DNA of 13,885 nucleotides from Zetaproteobacteria bacterium. GTDB taxonomy: Bacteria; Pseudomonadota; Zetaproteobacteria; Mariprofundales; Mariprofundaceae. The notes under the pieces are model-generated. The model saw nothing but the letters and a program-made list of their open reading frames with translations. It was not told the origin of the DNA and made no database searches. Every line of letters begins with the position of its first letter. The first letter of the stretch is position 1. Location: NCBI GenBank assembly GCA_021545665.1, contig JAJRTX010000145.1, positions 1 to 13,885 of the forward strand. Direction: 5' to 3'. Both the position numbers and the translations under genes were made by a program. Shown here piece by piece: positions 6,433 through 13,573 of this stretch.

Positions 6433-7626
6433 TTGTTACTGAACCGGAAAGGGGAAATATTCGGCGATCAGACCCAGCCTATGTGGAAGGATCTGTTCTT
6501 TTCTCTGCTGTTGCATGCAGTGGCACTCACCATGATGATCATCTTCGCTCTGTGGAAAGAACAAAAACATGATGAACCGCTTAAACGAATCGAAGTTACA
6601 ATGATTTCAGGTAAAGAACTGGCCTCCTTGCAACAGCGAGCCAATCCCGTGAACAGACCGGAAAACAGGAGTACTCAGAGCAGATTCAAACCCACTGAAC
6701 CCGAGTTAATCCGATCTCCACAAACCGCACCAAAGCCTGCTGTAAAACCAAACCTTGCCAGCAAGCCAAAACTGAAACTGCAGGCAAAGTTAGCGCCAAC
6801 TGTTCCGCCACAGACAGCAGATAAGCTTGAGACAGTCTTGAAACCGGAAGCGTTAAGAGAACCTGTCATATTACCTGAGGTTACACATGAACCCGTCACT
6901 CAGCCTGAACAGCTATCAGAAACCGTTGTGAAGCTTGAGCCAGCCATGAAGCCAGTGGCCAAATTTGAACCTGCCGTCCGGTCAACTGTCAGACTGGAGG
7001 CTCCGGCCAAGCCAGTATTGAAGCTGAGAGCTGATCCTGCTGATATGAAAGCCCTGTCTGAACCCGTAATAAATATGGAACCAAAGCCTGTTCCGGTTAT
7101 TAATGCGGGCTCAATCCCAAGACCCATTTCAAAGCTGAAAACATCAATATTACCAAAACCCGCATTGAAATCAGTAGTTGTTCCAATAACGAAACAGGTT
7201 ACAAAAATAAAAATTCCTCTAATCGCCAAACCGGAAACAGATCCAGATTATGATCCATTTTCTCCGATGAAGTCTGACTCGGACAAGGAACTCGAAGCAC
7301 TTGATTCATTTCAATCGGAATTGCCCAGAATTACTGAAAAACAATTGTCTCAAAAAGAAATCAACCGCTATATTGGTCGCATACAGGCAGCCGTTGAAAA
7401 GCAGTGGAAAATTCCAGTCGCTATCTACAATATTAAAGACCCGCTGGTTGAAATGATCCTGCAACCAGGAGGGCAAATTCAATTGCTGCGTATTCTGGAA
7501 AGCTCCGGCAATACCACTCTGGACACTTCCCTGATTCGCGCCATCCATGCCGCAGCACCCTTCGAAATACCCAAAGAGCAATTTGAATATTTCAGAGTCA
7601 ACCGCATCCGCTTCCACCCGTTCTAA
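6433..7626 (+). CDS. TolA-like paralogue, second copy (long repeat-bearing linker)
   Basis: This 397-aa protein (from TTG 6433) is a clear paralogue of its neighbour. It has a membrane helix near 19-41, the block HDEPLKRIEVTMISGKEL (46-63), the pre-domain block DYDPFSP (272-278), and a C-terminal domain (about 300-397) with YIGRIQAAVEKQWKIP, DPLVEMILQPGGQI, ILESSG and EYFRVNRIRFHPF. The linker is about twice as long and contains decapeptide repeats, seven in perfect phase at 133-202. Its charge is mixed (Glu and Lys) rather than purely basic. It occupies the place where tolB normally follows tolA. It could be a second Tol arm, a TonB-like energiser for another outer-membrane partner, or a redundant duplicate. 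The TAA overlaps the stop of the convergent downstream gene. Confidence 0.85.
   Translation: MLLNRKGEIFGDQTQPMWKDLFFSLLLHAVALTMMIIFALWKEQKHDEPLKRIEVTMISGKELASLQQRANPVNRPENRSTQSRFKPTEPELIRSPQTAPKPAVKPNLASKPKLKLQAKLAPTVPPQTADKLETVLKPEALREPVILPEVTHEPVTQPEQLSETVVKLEPAMKPVAKFEPAVRSTVRLEAPAKPVLKLRADPADMKALSEPVINMEPKPVPVINAGSIPRPISKLKTSILPKPALKSVVVPITKQVTKIKIPLIAKPETDPDYDPFSPMKSDSDKELEALDSFQSELPRITEKQLSQKEINRYIGRIQAAVEKQWKIPVAIYNIKDPLVEMILQPGGQIQLLRILESSGNTTLDTSLIRAIHAAAPFEIPKEQFEYFRVNRIRFHPF
6829..7038 (+). repeat. Seven 30-bp (10-codon) repeats in the linker of the second tolA
   Basis: Residues 133-202 divide without gaps into seven decapeptides: ETVLKPEALR, EPVILPEVTH, EPVTQPEQLS, ETVVKLEPAM, KPVAKFEPAV, RSTVRLEAPA, KPVLKLRADP. 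The pattern is roughly [E/K]-[P/T]-V-x-x-[P/L]-E in most copies. Three similar, more degenerate units occupy residues 101-130. The DNA is diverged between units, so the expansion is old. Confidence 0.6.
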
Positions 7627-8087
7627 AGAAGGGTGCATACCCTCTTCCATGTTTTAAGCCCAACCTTTCTTGCCGAACCAACCCCTCCGACCCAGAACAC
7701 ATCCGTTACAGATAGCCTAAATAATGCAAAATCAGAAAATTCGAACAAGGGTTCCGCATCCGGAATCCGTGACAAATACACAACCGTGGCAGCTTCCACT
7801 TCAGTTTCCGGCACCAACGCCACACAACCCTGAAAGCTGATGCGTGGCAAAGCCAGCGGAGAATCAGCTTCTGATTCCGGCGTACAGACCATAAAACCCA
7901 CCGCTGCCCGCTGCTGAACATTCTTCGTATGCCGTGCCAACGTGGACAGGTGCAATAAAATATCACCCCGATCCATGGCAAAAGGAGTCATCGAACTCTC
8001 AGGTGATGTCTCCCCCTGAGTAGCCAAAAAACCAACCACTGATTTCTCCAACAAACGCTGTACACCAACCTTCCAATCTTCTGCCAT
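7623..8087 (-). CDS. Short HugZ/pyridoxamine-phosphate-oxidase-like FMN-binding split-barrel protein
   Basis: This 154-aa protein aligns by eye with the split-barrel domain of HugZ-type haem-degrading and pyridoxamine 5'-phosphate oxidase-related proteins. Matching blocks are VVGFLATQGETSPESSMTPFAMD (17-39), ILLHLSTLARHTKNVQQ (43-59), LALPRISFQGCVALVPE, RIPDAEPLFEFSDFALFRL and WVGGVGSARKV. Members bind FMN or haem in the cytoplasm. HugZ proteins normally carry an extra C-terminal domain (DUF2470) with haem-contacting residues, which is absent here, so substrate and function are open. The ATG has a strong GGGAGAAGGGG site. The gene is transcribed alone and toward the tol operon, and its TAG overlaps the stop of the second tolA. 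Confidence 0.75.
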   Translation of the reverse strand: MAEDWKVGVQRLLEKSVVGFLATQGETSPESSMTPFAMDRGDILLHLSTLARHTKNVQQRAAVGFMVCTPESEADSPLALPRISFQGCVALVPETEVEAATVVYLSRIPDAEPLFEFSDFALFRLSVTDVFWVGGVGSARKVGLKTWKRVCTLL

Positions 8088-8120
8088 ACCCCTTCTCCCT
8101 GCACATCCAAAGCATGCACC

Positions 8121-8136
8121 ATGAGTTAAGACTCAT
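8121..8136. promoter_or_regulatory. Palindrome upstream of the HugZ-like gene
   Basis: ATGAGTTAAGACTCAT: perfect 6-bp arms around a 4-base centre, 34 bases upstream of the ATG at 8087. Size and place would suit an operator. No regulator gene is adjacent, so this is inference from symmetry only. Confidence 0.3.
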
Positions 8137-8241
8137 CAAACAATGGGAGTTTAAATATCACGACTTCGGGAGCATGTATACAGTAGCAACGGGACCCCCT
8201 TTGGGGCTCTATACCAATTATGTACTGCTTCACCGGAACCT

Positions 8242-8398
8242 CAGTCCAAAGCAAAAATCGTGGATGGCAATCTATTTCCCACTTTGGCGTATTTTCAGGC
8301 TGAATTTTCGACGCATGGAACTACCATACCCCTAAATTCAGCCTGAAAATCTACTCAAAGTGAGATTGCATCTTATCCACCCAGACTTTTGCAAGTGA
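8242..8398. repeat. Long imperfect inverted repeat with perfect 17-bp core
   Basis: The core arms ATTTTCAGGCTGAATTT (8291-8307) and AAATTCAGCCTGAAAAT (8334-8350) are perfect complements around a 26-base loop that itself contains ATGG-AACTA-CCAT. Outside the core the symmetry goes on with gaps. Blocks AGTC, GCAAAA, GTGGAT, GCAATCT and ACTTTG occur in order in 8242-8290 and, reverse-complemented, in 8351-8398. This looks like a MITE, two juxtaposed ends of one IS, or a structured RNA. No target duplication was recognised. Confidence 0.75.
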
Positions 8399-8452
8399 CT
8401 CTTCGGAGGGAAATGCTCTCAGGAGTAGTGTAAATATGAGTTGTGAATGTGT

Positions 8453-8484
8453 AAAAAAATGTAAGCGGTATTGTGTTTACATTT
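8453..8484 (-). terminator. Possible terminator of the minus-strand gene block
   Basis: On the minus strand AAATGTAA (8484-8477) and TTACATTT (8464-8457) form an 8-bp stem with a 12-base loop, and the 3' arm runs into a tract of seven T. A second hairpin (AGGCTTT/AAAGCCT, 8486-8508) precedes it directly after the stop of the small charged gene. The stem is AT-rich, so termination strength is doubtful. Confidence 0.35.
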
Positions 8485-8506
8485 CAGGCTTTTCAACAAA
8501 TAAAGC

Positions 8507-8713
8507 CTAGTTTGCATCTCCGGAATCTGGTGAATCAGATTGCAATAGTTGTTCTGCGTTCTCAGGTGCTTCCGCACTTTCAGAACTTTCCGTACCTTCC
8601 GGATTTTCTTTCTGTTGTTTGCGTTCGAGCTTAAGCAGGCGCTTTTCTTCTTTCTTTTTCTGCTTTGCCAATTCTTTCTGGCGTTTTTCGTAGCTGTAAA
8701 ATGTTCTTGCCAT
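8507..8713 (-). CDS. Small charged protein of unknown function
   Basis: No function recognised. The protein (68 aa) starts MARTFYSYEKRQKELAKQKKKEEKRLLKLERKQQ, a Lys/Glu/Arg-rich and probably helical half with coiled-coil character. A Ser/Glu/Pro/Asp-rich acidic tail (ENPEGTESSESAEAPE...) follows. Start 8713 is preferred over ATG 8722 because AAGGA sits 8 bases before it, whereas the same site would touch the other ATG directly. The tail DNA has a rough 9-base periodicity. It follows yheS by 69 bases and is probably co-transcribed. The basic half suggests nucleic-acid or ribosome contact, purely by composition. Confidence 0.65.
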   Translation of the reverse strand: MARTFYSYEKRQKELAKQKKKEEKRLLKLERKQQKENPEGTESSESAEAPENAEQLLQSDSPDSGDAN

Positions 8714-8782
8714 GGGTCTCATCCTTTCCGGCGCCAGAAATTACCGGTTCCATCTGTTTCGTCGCTGTTAAAGCGGCGTATT

Positions 8783-10663
8783 TTAAGCCTGCTCCAGCTT
8801 TTCGCTGAGTAGCAGCCAATGTTCTTCGGTTTCATTCATCTGCTGTTCAAGGGCAGAATGTTCAATACTCAGTGCTTTCAGAAGTTCACTATCGCCTCCA
8901 TCATAGATGGATGGCTGAGCCAGTTTCTCCGAAACTTCAGTTTTGCGTGTTTGCAGCTTTGCCAGTAGCTGTTCCAACTGTTTCAGTTCACGGCGCAGTG
9001 GCTGTTCGTGTTTGCGCTGCTCCGCATTCTGACGCCGTTTATCCTTCTTGGATAGCGGTGATTCATTTGGCTGATCATTCTGAGCTTCGCCATTGCGCTG
9101 CTCAATCAGCCAGCTGGCATAATCTTCAAGATCACCACTAAAGGTTTCTGCCCGTCCTCCAGCAACCAGCAGCAGTGTGTCACAGACTGAACGCAGCATA
9201 TGCCGGTCATGTGATACCAAGATCATCGCGCCATCGAACTCTTGTAGCGCCATGGTGAGCGCATGTCGCATTTCTAAATCGAGATGGTTGGTCGGTTCAT
9301 CGAGTAGTAGCAGGTTGGGTTTGTTGTAGACCAGCATGGCGAGTACCAGCCGTGCCTTTTCGCCACCTGATAGCGGGCCGACAGGTTCTGTTGCCATGTC
9401 ACCGGCAAAGGCGAAACCGCCGAGGAACCCTCGCAGCTCTTTTTCTGAAGCCTGTTCATTAAGCTGTTGTATATGCTGGAGTGGCGACTGATCGGTATCC
9501 AGTTGCTCCAGTTGATGCTGGGCGAAGTAGCCAATTCTCAATCCTTTCGATTTGTCACACTGGCCGGTAAGTGGGAGCAGCTCTCCAGCCAGTAACTTGA
9601 TAAGTGTCGATTTTCCTGCGCCATTGGGGCCAAGTAAACCGATTCGGTCACCAGGGAAAATACCGGTGTTCAGTTGTTTAAGGATCGTGGTTGTACCGTA
9701 ACCGATTGAAACTTTATTCAGTCGTAGCAGTGGATTGGGCACGAAGCCAACCTCGGGAAAGGCAAAGTCGAATTGCGAATCGACATGCGCCGGAGCAATG
9801 AGCTGCATTTTCTCCAACGCTTTGATACGGCTTTGTGCCTGTCTGGCCTTGGTTGCCTTGGCACGAAATCGATTAATATAGCTGTTCATATGGGTTATCT
9901 GTAGTTGCTGTTTCTCATGTGCTGACTGCTGTAGTGCCAGTTTTTCAGCCTTCAGTTTTTCGAAATCGGAGTAATTGCCTTTGTAAAGTCCGATACCTTG
10001 CTGTTCCATATGAATAATGCGGTTGGCACAGCGATCAAGAAAATCACGATCATGTGAAATCAGCAGTATGACGCCACGATAGTTACTCAACCAGCTTTCA
10101 AGCCAGATTACTGCCTCCAGATCAAGATGGTTGGTCGGCTCATCAAGCAGCAACAGATCGGAGCGGCACATCAGAGCCTGTGCCAGATTCAGTCGCATGC
10201 GCCAGCCGCCTGAGAAGTCTGCTACCGGCAGGTTTTCCTGATCAGTTGTGAAACCAAGTCCGTTCAACAGGCGTGCTGCCCGCGCCCGTGCGGCATAACC
10301 GTCGATGACTTCCAGCTTCTCATGCAATGCGCCCATTTTTTTACCGTTGTTTGTTGCTTCAGCCTGCGTTAACGCTTTCAGGGTTTGGCAGAGTTCAGCA
10401 TCGCCTTCAATCACAAAATCGATAGCCGGGGTGACTACTGTCGGAGTTTCCTGTGAAACATGGGCAAATGTCATGTCAGATTCAGCATGGAATGTCCCCT
10501 CATCCTCTTCAATTTTACCAAGGATCAAATCAAAAAGTGAAGATTTCCCGCAGCCATTAGCACCGGTGATGCCCACCTTGTCGCCACGATGAATGGTAAA
10601 ACTTGCCTGCTCAAAGAGCAGCTTCTTGCCACGTCTGAGTGATAAGCTATCAAAATAGAGCAT
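8783..10663 (-). CDS. yheS: ABC-F ATPase, YheS-like
   Basis: ABC-F proteins have two ATPase domains and no membrane part; they bind the ribosomal E site and act in translation. This protein (626 aa from ATG 10663) matches E. coli YheS nearly throughout. It has Walker A GANGCGKSS (34-42), QETPT, signature FSGGWRMRLNLAQAL and [20 protein letters not shown]. The inter-domain tRNA-contact linker RFRAKATKARQAQSRIKALEKM follows, then GPNGAGKSTLIKLLAGE, GYFAQHQLEQL and LSGGEKARLVLAML. A charged coiled-coil tail (about 535-626) closes the protein. The start at 10663 matches the YheS N-terminus; the open frame to 10714 has no family counterpart. No strong Shine-Dalgarno sequence precedes the ATG, and a short ORF ends 10 bases upstream. 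Confidence 0.95.
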   Translation of the reverse strand: MLYFDSLSLRRGKKLLFEQASFTIHRGDKVGITGANGCGKSSLFDLILGKIEEDEGTFHAESDMTFAHVSQETPTVVTPAIDFVIEGDAELCQTLKALTQAEATNNGKKMGALHEKLEVIDGYAARARAARLLNGLGFTTDQENLPVADFSGGWRMRLNLAQALMCRSDLLLLDEPTNHLDLEAVIWLESWLSNYRGVILLISHDRDFLDRCANRIIHMEQQGIGLYKGNYSDFEKLKAEKLALQQSAHEKQQLQITHMNSYINRFRAKATKARQAQSRIKALEKMQLIAPAHVDSQFDFAFPEVGFVPNPLLRLNKVSIGYGTTTILKQLNTGIFPGDRIGLLGPNGAGKSTLIKLLAGELLPLTGQCDKSKGLRIGYFAQHQLEQLDTDQSPLQHIQQLNEQASEKELRGFLGGFAFAGDMATEPVGPLSGGEKARLVLAMLVYNKPNLLLLDEPTNHLDLEMRHALTMALQEFDGAMILVSHDRHMLRSVCDTLLLVAGGRAETFSGDLEDYASWLIEQRNGEAQNDQPNESPLSKKDKRRQNAEQRKHEQPLRRELKQLEQLLAKLQTRKTEVSEKLAQPSIYDGGDSELLKALSIEHSALEQQMNETEEHWLLLSEKLEQA

Positions 10664-10673
10664 GGCAAGAACT

Positions 10674-10724
10674 CTATGCGGATTCACTGCTGTGAAACAG
10701 CAGTGAGATGACATTTTTTTTCAT
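10674..10724 (-). CDS. Possible 16-codon upstream ORF before yheS
   Basis: ATG at 10724 gives MKKNVISLLFHSSESA and stops at 10674, ten bases before the yheS start. The codons span a 9-bp hairpin. No good Shine-Dalgarno site lies in front, so translation is unproven. Position and hairpin resemble leader peptides that control some antibiotic-resistance ABC-F genes, but YheS itself is not known for this. Confidence 0.25.
   Translation of the reverse strand: MKKNVISLLFHSSESA
10684..10706. promoter_or_regulatory. 9-bp hairpin in the yheS leader
   Basis: TCACTGCTG, loop TGAAA, CAGCAGTGA: a perfect stem 20 bases upstream of the yheS ATG. On the plus strand it is followed after seven bases by eight T (10714-10721), but nothing is transcribed that way. 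On the minus strand no T tract follows. It could therefore affect yheS expression rather than terminate transcription. Confidence 0.4.
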
Positions 10725-10762
10725 ACTGAGAGGCAGGGAATGAATATGGTTAGTGCTTCCCG

Positions 10763-10794
10763 GCCATCTGATTATCTCTTTATCAGCAGATGGC
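10763..10794. other. Inverted repeat over the stop of the deacetylase gene
   Basis: GCCATCTG (10763-10770) and CAGATGGC (10787-10794) are perfect complements around a 16-base loop that includes the TAA at 10772-10774. There is no T tract on the minus-strand 3' side, so it is not a standard intrinsic terminator. It may protect the 3' end or weaken read-through into yheS. Confidence 0.35.
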
Positions 10795-11839
10795 TGTACC
10801 AGTAATATACACCTGATTTGTTGATGGAAGGTGCAGTGCAATTATATTTGATTCGGCCCTTGCCGACTGGTCTCAACGGTTTTATTTCAATCAGTCGCTG
10901 TTCTTTGTCGAGCCAGTTCACAGACATTTTATTACCAGAGAAATAGCAGTTAAGTTTATCTTCCGAAAAATCGCCTGTTCCTAATCTGAATTGCAACACC
11001 GGCTTATCCATTGAAGCCGCAATCAGCCGATGTTCAGGAGCAATCACTTCAATCGGCAAAGGTCGACTGTTTACCTTAATGGCAAATTGATCCAAACTGT
11101 CAAAACCTGTTGCCATGGGGAAACGGGGCACAGCCGACCAGTCACTGCTGAAACCCACAGCGCCGGAGTGTTGCCCAATGCCATAAAACCCAAGCTTGGT
11201 AACGATGGATTGCAACGGGCTTGTAAATTCGCCATAGGGGTAAGCAAATATTTTCTCCACTCGTCCAAGTTTTTCGCTTAAACGGGATTGCGCATCCATG
11301 ATTTCCTGGTGCATGCGCTGCTGCCACTGCTTATCCTGTTCATTTTCAAGGCGACGTATCATATAAGCGTGGGTATGGGAGTGATTGGCAACAGAACCAC
11401 CTTTGCTCTGCAGACTACGCAGTTGCTCCCAGCTCATGAAATTGCCGTATCCTTTTTCAACGGGTTCCGTATTTACAAATACCGTAAAAGGAAAGTTATG
11501 CTGTTGCAACAATGGCATCACAGTGGTGTAGATCGAGATGTAGGCATCATCAAAAGTGATGGCGATGCTTTTTTCCGGCACTTCTTCACCGCTGGATAAA
11601 CGCGCAAGTAAAAGTTTCAGAGGCATGACCGTAAAGTGATGTGTTTGAAGGTAAGTCAGGTGTTTTTTAAATGTGCTAACGGATACCGATGTGCTGACAG
11701 GTGTGTTATTACTGACATGGTGATAAGCGAGAATAACTGCGTGATCAGCAGCCCGGCATGAAGTCGCAACCAGAGAGCCGAGCACAAGAATAAGAAGCAT
11801 GCTGCTTATTCTCAAGTAGGTGCGTAGATGAAGATGCAT
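10772..11839 (-). CDS. Secreted polysaccharide deacetylase (NodB/CE4 family)
   Basis: CE4 enzymes remove N- or O-acetyl groups from polysaccharides such as poly-N-acetylglucosamine or peptidoglycan with a bound metal. The 355-aa protein (from ATG 11839) starts with a signal peptide: basic HLHLRTYLRISS, hydrophobic MLLILVLGSLVA, then TSCRAADH. Cleavage may follow the AA; ATSC is a poor but possible lipobox. Catalytic motifs are ITFDDAY (TFDD at 95-98, base and metal Asp), NHSHTH (152-157, metal His residues) and YPYGE (200-204). The early AYHHVS and STFKKHLTYLQ blocks resemble the PgaB-type deacetylase domain. About 100 C-terminal residues after 260 look like a beta-rich accessory domain that I do not recognise. 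TTG 11863 is an alternative start; neither start has a clear ribosome-binding site. Confidence 0.88.
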   Translation of the reverse strand: MHLHLRTYLRISSMLLILVLGSLVATSCRAADHAVILAYHHVSNNTPVSTSVSVSTFKKHLTYLQTHHFTVMPLKLLLARLSSGEEVPEKSIAITFDDAYISIYTTVMPLLQQHNFPFTVFVNTEPVEKGYGNFMSWEQLRSLQSKGGSVANHSHTHAYMIRRLENEQDKQWQQRMHQEIMDAQSRLSEKLGRVEKIFAYPYGEFTSPLQSIVTKLGFYGIGQHSGAVGFSSDWSAVPRFPMATGFDSLDQFAIKVNSRPLPIEVIAPEHRLIAASMDKPVLQFRLGTGDFSEDKLNCYFSGNKMSVNWLDKEQRLIEIKPLRPVGKGRIKYNCTAPSINKSGVYYWYSHLLIKR

Positions 11840-11897
11840 ATTCGGACGATAAGGCCAAATCAATTAGCATGGAAGAAAGATATATTTATATTCCAGG

Positions 11898-13490
11898 TTA
11901 AGCGATATCCTGACTGTTCAGGTATTCTTCATAGGTGCCATGATAATCCACGATACCTTCAGCTGTGAGTTCAACAATACGTGTAGCGATTGAGGAGATT
12001 AATTCGCGGTCGTGACTGACAAAGATCAGTGTACCCGGATAATTTTCCAGTGCGGTATTCAGAGATTCGATGAACTCCATATCCATATGGTTGGTAGGCT
12101 CATCAAGTAGCATCACGTTGGGATTCTGGAACATGAACTTGCCAAATAGCATGCGCCCCTGTTCACCTCCGGAAAGGGCCCTGACTGATTTCTTTATCTC
12201 ATTCTGTGAAAACAGCATGCGTCCCAGATTGCTGCGTATTTCCTGTTCACCGTGTTCTTTTTTCTTCCACTGGGCCATCCAGTCGAACAGGCTGATATTC
12301 TCATCAAAATCAGCCGAATGATCCTGAGCATAATAACCCAGCTTCACATTTTCCGACCATTTGATCTCGCCGGAACTTGCTTCCAGGTTACTGGCCAGAC
12401 AACGCAACAGTGTGGTCTTACCGATACCGTTAGGGCCGATCACAGCCACACGTTCACCTACAGGAACCATCAAATCAAAGTTTTCAAACAGTGGGTTTTC
12501 ATCAAAGCTCTTGCTTAATTTCTTCAGTTCAAGCGCAATACGGTACAGTTTCTTATCCTGAGTGAAATGCATATAAGGATTCACGCGACTCGAAGGTTTT
12601 ACTTCCTCCAGCTTGATTTTATCTATCTGTTTTGCACGCGATGTTGCCTGACTCGATTTCGATGCATTGGCAGAGAAACGGCTGACAAAGGCCTGAAGCT
12701 CCTGAATCTGGGCTGTTTTCTTGGCATTCTCGGACAATAAACGTTGCTGCACCTGTGAAGCAGCGGTCATATATTCATCATAATTACCGGGATAAATGCG
12801 TAATTCCCTGTAATCCAGATCAGCCATATGGGTGCACACCATGTTCAGAAAGTGCCGATCATGTGAAATAATAATCATCGTACTCTTGCGTTCGTTGATC
12901 ACACTTTCCAGCCAGCGAATGGCATTGATATCCAGATTGTTGGTCGGTTCATCCAGCAAGATGATCTCGGGGTCACCAAACAGTGCCTGAGCCAGCAGTA
13001 CGCGCAATTTCAAACCCGGCGCAATGGATTTCATCAGATTAAAATGATCTTCCACCGGAATACCCATCTCGATAAGCAGCTCACCGGCATTGGGTTCAGC
13101 GCTGTAACCATCCAGATCGGCAAAGCGGCTTTCCAGATCCCCGGCACGCATGCCATCCTCTTCAGACAATTCATCCTGAGAATACAGGTGATCACGCTCT
13201 TCCTTAATCTTCCACAATTTTTCATGACCCATGATCACAGTATCAAGCACCGTAAATTCTTCAAATGCAAAATGATCCTGACGCAATTTCCCCAGTCGCT
13301 CATGCGCATCGATGCTGACATGGCCAGCCGTTGGTTCCAGATCACCGCCGAGGATTTTCATCAACGTGGTCTTGCCACAACCATTGGCACCAATCAACCC
13401 ATAGCGGTTGCCATCACCAAATTTAACCGAAATATTTTCAAACAGGGGATGATCCCCGAATTGCATGGTAATACCAGATGTAGAAATCAA
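11898..13490 (-). CDS. ybiT: ABC-F ATPase, YbiT-like
   Basis: A 530-aa ABC-F protein with almost end-to-end likeness to E. coli YbiT, which has the same length. It has [34 protein letters not shown] (Walker A 34-42), [41 protein letters not shown], and the tRNA-contact linker [30 protein letters not shown]. The second domain has [29 protein letters not shown] and [12 protein letters not shown]. In the first domain the usual LSGG signature is replaced by APGLKLRV, as in YbiT. The start is TTG 13490, chosen because it reproduces the YbiT N-terminus; the next in-frame ATG would cut into the first strand. Only a weak ribosome-binding sequence is visible. The deacetylase follows about 58 bases downstream. 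Confidence 0.95.
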   Translation of the reverse strand: MISTSGITMQFGDHPLFENISVKFGDGNRYGLIGANGCGKTTLMKILGGDLEPTAGHVSIDAHERLGKLRQDHFAFEEFTVLDTVIMGHEKLWKIKEERDHLYSQDELSEEDGMRAGDLESRFADLDGYSAEPNAGELLIEMGIPVEDHFNLMKSIAPGLKLRVLLAQALFGDPEIILLDEPTNNLDINAIRWLESVINERKSTMIIISHDRHFLNMVCTHMADLDYRELRIYPGNYDEYMTAASQVQQRLLSENAKKTAQIQELQAFVSRFSANASKSSQATSRAKQIDKIKLEEVKPSSRVNPYMHFTQDKKLYRIALELKKLSKSFDENPLFENFDLMVPVGERVAVIGPNGIGKTTLLRCLASNLEASSGEIKWSENVKLGYYAQDHSADFDENISLFDWMAQWKKKEHGEQEIRSNLGRMLFSQNEIKKSVRALSGGEQGRMLFGKFMFQNPNVMLLDEPTNHMDMEFIESLNTALENYPGTLIFVSHDRELISSIATRIVELTAEGIVDYHGTYEEYLNSQDIA

Positions 13491-13521
13491 AGTTCGTATC
13501 CGCTGTTCCGTAAAATAGATT

Positions 13522-13555
13522 AACCATGTTAATTTTTATCATTATGAACATGGTT
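13522..13555. promoter_or_regulatory. 9-bp inverted repeat upstream of ybiT
   Basis: AACCATGTT (13522-13530) and AACATGGTT (13547-13555) are perfect complements separated by 16 AT-rich bases. The repeat starts 31 bases upstream of the TTG at 13490. It could be an operator or an mRNA leader hairpin. Confidence 0.35.
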
Positions 13556-13573
13556 CTGAAAGGCGGCGGATAG

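Larger units (their letters stand above)
8088..8506. other. Gene-free stretch between the HugZ-like gene and the small charged gene
   Basis: About 420 bases with no convincing gene. An open frame of 73 codons (8114-8335, +) gives a sequence without recognisable motifs, has no Shine-Dalgarno site, and is partly an inverted repeat. From left to right the stretch holds a 16-base palindrome (8121-8136), a short C/G hairpin (8196-8206), a long imperfect inverted repeat (8242-8398), and a terminator-like hairpin pair (8453-8508) serving the minus-strand genes to the right. Confidence 0.7.

Noticed and set aside
7628..7644. AGGGT/ACCCT hairpin after the second tolA as a terminator
   Set aside because: Only a 5-bp stem, no T tract, and it lies in the coding end of the convergent gene.
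8114..8335. 73-codon open frame in the 8.1-8.5 kb gap
   Set aside because: No Shine-Dalgarno site and no motif; its 3' third is one arm of the long inverted repeat.
10664..10714. Seventeen extra N-terminal residues on YheS (ATG 10714)
   Set aside because: They have no counterpart in YheS proteins and cross a strong hairpin; ATG 10663 matches the family start.
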